Positions 58,832 to 64,000 of a stretch of DNA of 64,000 nucleotides are shown piece by piece (within the stretch, counting starts at the first letter, position 1; every line of letters begins with the position of its first letter). The position numbers and the translations under genes were made by a program. Under the pieces are notes generated by a model. That model was not told where the DNA came from, made no database searches, and worked only from the letters and a program-made list of their open reading frames with translations. Source of the stretch: Micromonospora solifontis (GTDB lineage: Bacteria; Actinomycetota; Actinomycetes; Mycobacteriales; Micromonosporaceae). The stretch is from NCBI RefSeq assembly GCF_003725545.1, contig NZ_RJLN01000012.1, forward strand, positions 1-64,000. The letters are read 5' to 3'.

Positions 58832-59536
58832 GTGACCTCCACCGACCTGAGCGCCGCCCCGCCGGCCCACGCCGCCCGCATCCGCACCTTCCATCCGCGT
58901 CGCGGCCGGATGAGCGACCGGCAGCGCGACGCGCTGGCCCGGCTCTGGCCCGCGTACGGGCTGGAGATCGCCGACCTCGACGGGCCGTTCGATCCGGCGG
59001 CGCTGTTCGACCGGCCGGCCCCGCTGGTGCTGGAGATCGGCTCCGGCATGGGCGACGCCACCGCGGCGATGGCGGCCGCCGACCCGGACCGACATTATCT
59101 GGCGGTCGAGGTGCACACGCCCGGAATCGCCAACCTGCTGGAGCTGGTCGAACGGCACGGGCTGGCCAACGTCCGGGTGGCCAAGGGCGATGCGCTGGAC
59201 CTGGTCCGGGCGATGCCGGCCGGTTGTCTGGACGCGGTGCACGTCTTCTTCCCCGACCCGTGGCCGAAGGCGCGCCACCACAAACGGCGGATCATCCAGC
59301 CGGCGCACGTGGCGCTGCTGCGCTCCCGGCTGGCGTCGGCCGGGACGCTGCACTGCGCCACCGACTGGGCCGAGTACGCCGAGTCGATGCGGGAGACGCT
59401 GACCGCCGACCCGGAGCTGGTGGACGTGCACGGGGGCTACGCGCCCCGGCCGGCGCACCGGCCGGTGACCAAGTTCGAGCGGCGCGCGCTGACCGCCGGG
59501 CGGGAGATCTTCGACCTGATCCACCGGCGGCGCTGA
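58832..59536 (+). CDS. trmB: tRNA (guanine46-N7)-methyltransferase
   Basis: A 234-residue methyltransferase. EIGSGMGDATAAMAAADPDRHYLAVEVHTPG is the SAM-binding region and VHVFFPDPWPKARHHKRRII the tRNA/catalytic motif, both characteristic of TrmB. HRPVTKFERRALTAGREIFDLI is the C-terminal family ending. It methylates N7 of guanine 46 in the variable loop of tRNAs. GTG start (VTSTDLSAAPPAH). TACGCT at 58817-58822 lies nine bases before it, so the transcript may be leaderless. The divergent gene encodes the secreted sortase-linked protein. Confidence 0.93.
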   Translation: MTSTDLSAAPPAHAARIRTFHPRRGRMSDRQRDALARLWPAYGLEIADLDGPFDPAALFDRPAPLVLEIGSGMGDATAAMAAADPDRHYLAVEVHTPGIANLLELVERHGLANVRVAKGDALDLVRAMPAGCLDAVHVFFPDPWPKARHHKRRIIQPAHVALLRSRLASAGTLHCATDWAEYAESMRETLTADPELVDVHGGYAPRPAHRPVTKFERRALTAGREIFDLIHRRR

Positions 59537-59583
59537 ACCCGGTTGGCGCGGCGGCCCATGATCCGGGCACGATGGGAGCCGCC

Positions 59584-62088
59584 ATGACTCTCACCGCCGC
59601 GCTGCCGAAGAGCGCCGACCCCGACACCCTCTACGACGCGTTCGCCGGCTGGGCGTCCGAGCGCGGTCTCGACCTCTACCCCCACCAGGAGGAGGCGGTC
59701 ATCGAGATCGTCTCCGGCGCGAACCTGATCATGAATACGCCGACCGGCTCCGGCAAGAGCCTGGTGGCGATCGCGGCGCACTTCGCGGCGCTGGCCGACG
59801 ACCGGACGACGTTCTACACCGCGCCGATCAAGGCACTGGTGTCGGAGAAGTTCTTCGCCCTCTGCGAGGTGTTCGGGGCGGAGAACGTCGGCATGCTCAC
59901 CGGCGACGCCAGCGTCAACGCCGACGCCCCGATCATCTGCTGCACCGCGGAGATCCTGGCCAACCTGGCGCTGCGCGAGGGCACCCGGGCCGACGTCGGC
60001 CAGGTGATCATGGACGAGTTCCACTTCTACGCCGAGCCGGACCGGGGCTGGGCCTGGCAGGTGCCGCTGATCGAACTGCCGCAGGCGCAGTTCATCCTGA
60101 TGTCCGCCACGCTGGGCGACACCACCCGCTTCGTGGACGACCTGACCCGGCGCACCGGGCGGCCGACCGCCGTCGTCCGCTCGGCCGAGCGGCCGGTCCC
60201 GCTCCTCTTCTCGTACGCGATGACCCCGCTGCACGAGACCCTGGAGGAGCTGCTGGAGACCAAGCAGGCCCCGGTGTACGTCGTGCACTTCACCCAGGCC
60301 GCCGCGCTGGAACGGGCGCAGGCGCTGATGAGCGTCAACGTCTGCACCCGGGCGGAGAAGGACATGATCGCGCAGGCGATCGGGAACTTCCGGTTCACCT
60401 CCGGCTTCGGCAAGACGCTGTCCCGGCTGGTCCGGCACGGCATCGGCGTGCACCACGCCGGCATGCTGCCCAAGTACCGCCGCCTCGTGGAGACCCTGGC
60501 CCAGGCCGGCCTGCTCAAGGTCATCTGCGGCACCGACACCCTCGGCGTCGGCATCAACGTGCCGATCCGCACCGTGCTCTTCACCGGCCTGTCGAAGTTC
60601 GACGGCACGCGTACCCGGCTGCTCAAGGCCCGCGAGTTCCACCAGATCGCCGGCCGGGCCGGACGGGCCGGCTTCGACACCCTCGGCCGGGTCGTGGTGC
60701 AGGCCCCCGAGCACGTCATCGAGAACGAGAAGGCGCTGGCCAAGGCGGGCGACGACCCGAAGAAGCGCCGCAAGGTGGTGAAGAAGAAGCCGCCGGAGGG
60801 CTCGATCGGCTGGGGCGAGCCGACCTTCCAGCGCCTCGTCGAGGCCGAGCCGGAGCCGCTGACCTCCAGCTTTCAGGTCAGCCACTCTATGCTGCTCAAC
60901 GTGATCGGCCGCCCCGGCGACGCGTTCGCCTCGATGCGGCACCTGCTCACCGACAACCACGAGGACCGGGCCGCCCAGCGCCGGCACATCCGCCGGGCCA
61001 TCGCCATCTACCGGGCGCTGCGGGCCGGTGGCGTGGTCGAGGAGCTGCCCGAGCCGGACGAGCAGGGCCGCCGGGTACGGCTCACCGTCGACCTCCAGCT
61101 GGACTTCGCGCTCAACCAGCCGCTGTCGCCGCTGGCCCTGGCCGCCATCGAGCTGCTCGACCGGGAGTCCCCGTCCTACGCGCTGGACGCGCTCTCGGTG
61201 ATCGAGTCGATCCTGGACGACCCGCGTCAGGTGCTCTCCGCGCAGCAGTTCAAGGCCCGCGGCGAGGCGGTCGCCGCGATGAAGGCCGAGGGCATCGAGT
61301 ACGAGGCCCGCCTCGAACTGCTCGACGAGGTGACCTGGCCCAAGCCCCTCGCCGAGCTGCTCGAGTCGGCGTACGAGATGTACCGGCAGGGCCACCCGTG
61401 GGTCGCCGACCACCAGCTCTCCCCCAAGTCGGTGGTCCGGGACATGTACGAGCGGGCCATGACCTTCCCCGAGTACGTGCAGTTCTACGGCCTGTCCCGG
61501 TCCGAGGGCCTGGTGCTGCGCTACCTCGCGGACGCGTACAAGACGCTGCGGCAGACCGTGCCCGAGGACGCCAAGACCGAGGAGCTGGTCGACCTCATCG
61601 AGTGGCTGGGCGAGCTGGTCCGCCAGGTCGACTCCAGCCTGATCGACGAGTGGGAGCGGCTGCGCAACCCGTCCGACGTGGCGGAGGTCGCCGCCTCGCT
61701 GGACGACCGGCCGCCGGCGGTCACCCGCAACGCCCGGGCGTTCCGGGTGCTGGTGCGCAACGCCCTGTTCCGCCGGGTCGAGCTGGCCGCCCTGCGTCGT
61801 TGGGATGAGCTGGGCGAACTCGACGGTTCCTCGGGCTGGGACGCGGACGCCTGGGCGGACGCGCTGGAGCCGTACTTCGAGGCGTACGACTCGATCGGGG
61901 TGGGGCCGGACGCGCGCGGGCCCGCGCTGCTGATGATCGAGCAGGGCCGGGAGCGGTGGACCGTACGCCAGATCCTGGACGACCCGGACGGCGACCACGA
62001 CTGGGGCATCAGCGCCGAGGTCGACCTCGCCGCCTCCGACGAGACCGGTGCGGCGGCCGTCCGGATCACCGACGTGGGGCAGATGTAG
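59584..62088 (+). CDS. DEAD/DEAH box helicase with DUF3516 C-terminal region
   Basis: An 834-residue Ski2-like helicase. Motif I is MNTPTGSGKSLVA, motif II is MDEFHFY (DEFH), motif III is MSATLGD, motif V is CGTDTLGVGINVPIRT and motif VI is QIAGRAGRAGF. The C-terminal 350 residues correspond to DUF3516 (VADHQLSPKSVVRDMYERAMTFPEYVQFYGLSRSEGLVLRYL). Actinobacterial members are large RNA/DNA helicases of unknown pathway. I chose ATG 59584 (MTLTAALPK) with GGGAG before it; ATG 59572 adds four residues. A lysine-rich segment (KKRRKVVKKKPPEG) lies between the helicase core and the C-terminal region. Confidence 0.92.
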   Translation: MTLTAALPKSADPDTLYDAFAGWASERGLDLYPHQEEAVIEIVSGANLIMNTPTGSGKSLVAIAAHFAALADDRTTFYTAPIKALVSEKFFALCEVFGAENVGMLTGDASVNADAPIICCTAEILANLALREGTRADVGQVIMDEFHFYAEPDRGWAWQVPLIELPQAQFILMSATLGDTTRFVDDLTRRTGRPTAVVRSAERPVPLLFSYAMTPLHETLEELLETKQAPVYVVHFTQAAALERAQALMSVNVCTRAEKDMIAQAIGNFRFTSGFGKTLSRLVRHGIGVHHAGMLPKYRRLVETLAQAGLLKVICGTDTLGVGINVPIRTVLFTGLSKFDGTRTRLLKAREFHQIAGRAGRAGFDTLGRVVVQAPEHVIENEKALAKAGDDPKKRRKVVKKKPPEGSIGWGEPTFQRLVEAEPEPLTSSFQVSHSMLLNVIGRPGDAFASMRHLLTDNHEDRAAQRRHIRRAIAIYRALRAGGVVEELPEPDEQGRRVRLTVDLQLDFALNQPLSPLALAAIELLDRESPSYALDALSVIESILDDPRQVLSAQQFKARGEAVAAMKAEGIEYEARLELLDEVTWPKPLAELLESAYEMYRQGHPWVADHQLSPKSVVRDMYERAMTFPEYVQFYGLSRSEGLVLRYLADAYKTLRQTVPEDAKTEELVDLIEWLGELVRQVDSSLIDEWERLRNPSDVAEVAASLDDRPPAVTRNARAFRVLVRNALFRRVELAALRRWDELGELDGSSGWDADAWADALEPYFEAYDSIGVGPDARGPALLMIEQGRERWTVRQILDDPDGDHDWGISAEVDLAASDETGAAAVRITDVGQM

Positions 62089-62099
62089 CTCCACGCCGT

Positions 62100-62124
62100 C
62101 CGGGAGCTCGGTGGAGCTCTCCGG
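62100..62124. terminator. Weak hairpin between convergent genes
   Basis: CCGGGAGCTC and GAGCTCTCCGG form a stem with one bulged base and a four-base loop. It lies between the helicase stop and the 62132 gene. Confidence 0.4.
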
Positions 62125-62131
62125 TCCCGGG

Positions 62132-62656
62132 TCAGCCCGCCGGTGCGCGCGGCGGTACGCCGGCCTGGGACAGGTGGGCGGGGACGTGCGGGCGTTGCTC
62201 GTCGGAGGCGAGCACCGCACCGAGCGGCCGCGGCATCGCCGCGCCGACGCGCCGCGCCGGCGCGGTCACGTCCCGCCCCGCGCTGCGCGGGACCGGCGGT
62301 TCGCTCGTGCGGCCGGTGGCGGCGTGCGCCGGCCGCTCCGGTGCCCGGCCGGCGAAGTGCCGGTCGATGGCCGCCCGGGCCTTCGTGAGCACCCGCTGGT
62401 AGGTCTCGTGGCCCGCGTCGGCCAGGTGGACGTCGGCAGGATCGAAGCCGGCCCAGCCGACGAAGGCGGTGAAGTCGGCGTCCTGCGTGGCCGCCCGGGT
62501 CGGAAGGCTCGCCAGCGGGACACCCTCGCCGTCGCAGAGCACCAGCTCGCTGCCGAACTTCGCGCTCCACTCGACGATCTCGAGGGCCGGGTCGCCCGCC
62601 GGGTGCGGGCGGTCCAGCTCGAGCTCGATGGTGTTCCTGCCTGCCTCGAAGGTCAT
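62132..62656 (-). CDS. Hypothetical protein with Pro/Arg-rich tail
   Basis: A 174-residue protein. Residues 1-100 (TIELELDRPHPAGDPALEIVEWSAKFGSELVLCDGEGVPLASLP and FVGWAGFDPADVHLADAGHETYQRVLTKARAAIDRHFAG) look folded and soluble, while the last 70 are Pro/Arg/Ala-rich and probably disordered. I do not recognise the family. The ATG at 62656 is preceded by GGCGGG. A possible operator TTGACC-TTAT-GTCCAA lies upstream at 62686-62701. Confidence 0.6.
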   Translation of the reverse strand: MTFEAGRNTIELELDRPHPAGDPALEIVEWSAKFGSELVLCDGEGVPLASLPTRAATQDADFTAFVGWAGFDPADVHLADAGHETYQRVLTKARAAIDRHFAGRAPERPAHAATGRTSEPPVPRSAGRDVTAPARRVGAAMPRPLGAVLASDEQRPHVPAHLSQAGVPPRAPAG

Positions 62657-62848
62657 CGCACCCGCCTGCCCTGGTGTACCTGTTTTTGACCTTATGTCCA
62701 AATTGCCGCAGCGGCCGGGTGGCCGCCCGAAGATGCCGACCCCTCACCCGTTCGGGTGAACGGAGGCCGAACCCGGCCCCGACCCGACCGCACCCCGGAA
62801 CCCGGCCCACAACGGCCGCCCAACCCCCTGGGCGATGTCAGACCCGTC

Positions 62849-62870
62849 GATTAGAATGTATGTACTAATC
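62849..62870 (+). promoter_or_regulatory. Candidate promoter/operator palindrome
   Basis: GATTAG (62849-62854) and CTAATC (62865-62870) form an inverted repeat around AATGTATGTA in an otherwise GC-rich region. TAGAAT within it is a good -10. It lies 26 bases before the GTG at 62896. The palindrome would overlap the promoter, suggesting repression. The rest of 62657-62895 holds another short palindrome CACCCG-TT-CGGGTG at 62745-62758 and nothing else recognised. Confidence 0.45.
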
Positions 62871-62895
62871 CCGTTGTTGACCTGGGAGGATGCTC

Positions 62896-63543
62896 GTGAC
62901 CGCGCCCACCTCCACCACCCCGCTCACCCCCTACGCCACCCTCCTCGGGTTCACCCGGTACGTGGACCGCACCGGGCCGACGAAGGCCACCTTCGTCGGC
63001 GGCCTGCGCAAGCAGCGGGCGAGCCGGCACGGCTTCAACCCGCACGGCCAGTTCGTCAAGGCGCTCAAGGCCGACATCGCGTTCCACACCGGCGGCACCC
63101 ACCTGGCCCAGGTCGCCGACCTGGTCAAACCGCGCTGGCGCCCGCTCTACGAGGCCCTCGTCCCCGGCGCCACGACCTGGCTGCGCTCGCTCGGCGAGCC
63201 GATGGGCGTCGACCTGGCCCAGACCCGCGACGCCCTGGCCATGCTGGGCGACCTCCCCGTCAAGATCAACCCCCACTTCGGCGTCCGGTACGCGGACGGC
63301 CACGCCGAGGCGGTCCGGCTGCACTTCGACGAGGCGCCGCCGAGCGAGGAGGCCGCCCTCGCGACGCTGCACCTGATGGCCCGGCACATGGACGCGGTCC
63401 TTCCGCACGCCGAGCCGATCCTGGTCGACGTCCGCCGCGGCGAGTCCCACCGCATGCCGACCGACACCAAGCCCGACCAGGTCGAGCAGTGGCTCGCCGG
63501 CGAGGCCGCCGCCTTCCGCGCCATCTGGTCCACCGCCGCCTGA
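62896..63543 (+). CDS. Conserved protein of unknown function
   Basis: A 215-residue soluble protein (VTAPTSTTPLTPYATLLGFTRYVDRTG...). Recurring features are FVGGLRKQRASRHGFNPHGQFVKALKADIAFHTGGTHLAQVADLVKPRWRPLYEAL and LPVKINPHFGVRYADGHAEAVRLHFDEAPPS. I chose GTG 62896 rather than ATG 62890 because GGGAGG then sits seven bases upstream. A regulatory palindrome precedes it. There is no membrane segment or signal peptide. I do not recognise the family. It is followed by an AGTGGC hairpin. Confidence 0.65.
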   Translation: MTAPTSTTPLTPYATLLGFTRYVDRTGPTKATFVGGLRKQRASRHGFNPHGQFVKALKADIAFHTGGTHLAQVADLVKPRWRPLYEALVPGATTWLRSLGEPMGVDLAQTRDALAMLGDLPVKINPHFGVRYADGHAEAVRLHFDEAPPSEEAALATLHLMARHMDAVLPHAEPILVDVRRGESHRMPTDTKPDQVEQWLAGEAAAFRAIWSTAA

Positions 63544-63568
63544 CCCCCTCCGAGCGCGCAAATTCACG

Positions 63569-63606
63569 GAAAGAGTGGCTATCCGCCGTTGGATAGCCAC
63601 TCTTTC
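63569..63606. repeat. AGTGGC hairpin family, copy C
   Basis: A perfect 16-bp stem GAAAGAGTGGCTATCC at 63569-63584 and its complement at 63591-63606, loop GCCGTT. It follows the gene ending at 63543 and precedes the gene at 63678, and may double as a terminator. Confidence 0.85.
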
Positions 63607-63677
63607 GAGTGCAGACCGGCGGATCGGGTTGTCCACAGGGGCTTTCGGGGCCGACGGGAGGTGGGCAAGGTTAGCGG

Positions 63678-64000
63678 GTGGCTCGAATTCCTCGTCGGCC
63701 GGCCGAATTGGTCGGCAAGGTGTTCCTCGCGCCGGATGCGGTTCGTCGTGGCCTCCTCACCAAGAACGACCTGCGGAGCAGCGCGTGGCGGCGACTCTTC
63801 CACAACGTCTATGCCGATGCGCGAATGGAGATTTCGCACGTCACCCGCTGCCGTGCGGCGGCGTCGTGGCTGTTCCCGCCCGGTTGCGCGATCGCCGGCC
63901 GATCGGCTGTCGCACTGCTCGGCGGAGCAGAGCCCCGAGCCGACGAGCCGGTCGAGGTTCTCGTGGAACCGTCAGCTCGCTTCGGGCCGGTGGCTGGGCT
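63678..64000 (+). CDS. AbiEi-antitoxin-like / DUF559 endonuclease-domain protein, N-terminal part
   Basis: The gene is cut by the right edge. The visible 107 residues begin VARIPRRPAELVGKVFLAPDAVRR, then NDLRSSAWRRLFHNVYADARM and CAIAGRSAVALLGG. This is the N-terminal winged-helix/AbiEi-antitoxin-like region that in actinomycetes usually precedes a DUF559 (VSR-like) endonuclease domain. The GC content is lower than in neighbouring genes, which hints at more recent acquisition. It starts with GTG. The C-terminal domain is outside the window, so nuclease activity cannot be assessed. Confidence 0.7.
   Translation, partial: MARIPRRPAELVGKVFLAPDAVRRGLLTKNDLRSSAWRRLFHNVYADARMEISHVTRCRAAASWLFPPGCAIAGRSAVALLGGAEPRADEPVEVLVEPSARFGPVAG

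Noticed and set aside
1..64000. CRISPR arrays, prophage, transposase or defence island
   Set aside because: No regularly spaced identical repeats, phage structural genes or transposase domains were seen on reading both strands; the only defence-like gene is the truncated AbiEi/DUF559-like frame at the right edge.
1..64000. tRNA or rRNA genes
   Set aside because: No cloverleaf with GTTCGANTC-type T-loop or rRNA sequence was recognised; a covariance search would be decisive.

Overview
The window is very GC-rich actinomycete chromosome, with many GTG starts, overlapping ORFs and leaderless-looking promoters. It carries an F420-dependent oxidoreductase, a stand-alone polyprenol-phosphate mannosyltransferase, a SigB/SigF-type sigma factor, a class F sortase and a MhuD-like haem oxygenase. 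Gene content and the style of the intergenic palindromes suggest a Micromonosporaceae member close to Micromonospora. That placement is inference and no marker gene such as rRNA is present. I saw no tRNA, rRNA, CRISPR, prophage or transposase.

Layout: 1-6936 (minus strand) is one tightly overlapping operon for heptose sugar-nucleotide synthesis and transfer (gmhB-GT9 fusion, two glycosyltransferases, gmhA, hldE, SDR, second GT9 cut by the window edge). 7047-11809 holds an SRPBCC protein, a polyprenol-phosphate mannosyltransferase, a phytoene-dehydrogenase-like flavoprotein and an aldehyde dehydrogenase. 11879-14812 is a stress-type cluster (ChaB, YihY, DUF2795, SRPBCC, small proteins), several of whose genes carry SigB-like promoter motifs. 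14828-28648 is housekeeping and accessory: MFS and Na+/H+ transport, mechanosensitive channel, SpoIIE phosphatase, HAD, GH15 with SDR, general stress protein. 28649-39168 holds GNAT, MarR-pirin, phospholipase D, a SigB/F/G sigma factor, a methyltransferase, HrpB helicase and a PP2C phosphatase. 39283-41992 is a secreted GH9 cellulase with a perfect CebR-type operator. 42130-53196 is small transporters, HAD, MFS, a broken GNAT gene, an antiporter/UBP-zinc-finger operon, LLM oxidoreductase, succinate-semialdehyde dehydrogenase, SGNH and EcsC proteins. 53304-64000 is a transglycosylase-like protein, PAC2, exonuclease III, MhuD-like monooxygenase, sortase F with a secreted partner, TrmB, a large DEAD/DEAH helicase and orphan genes.

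Most notable signals: (i) a complete heptose pathway in an organism expected to lack LPS; (ii) a family of long inverted repeats at 8431-8558 and 28764-28834 whose four arms share 16 bp, a variable 5 bp and 7 bp; (iii) three AGTGGC hairpins at 42031, 43456 and 63569; (iv) a palindrome-bounded insertion kept in frame inside HrpB; (v) a set of GTTT-N15/16-GGGTAC motifs suggesting a stress regulon that may be driven by the sigma factor at 34088.
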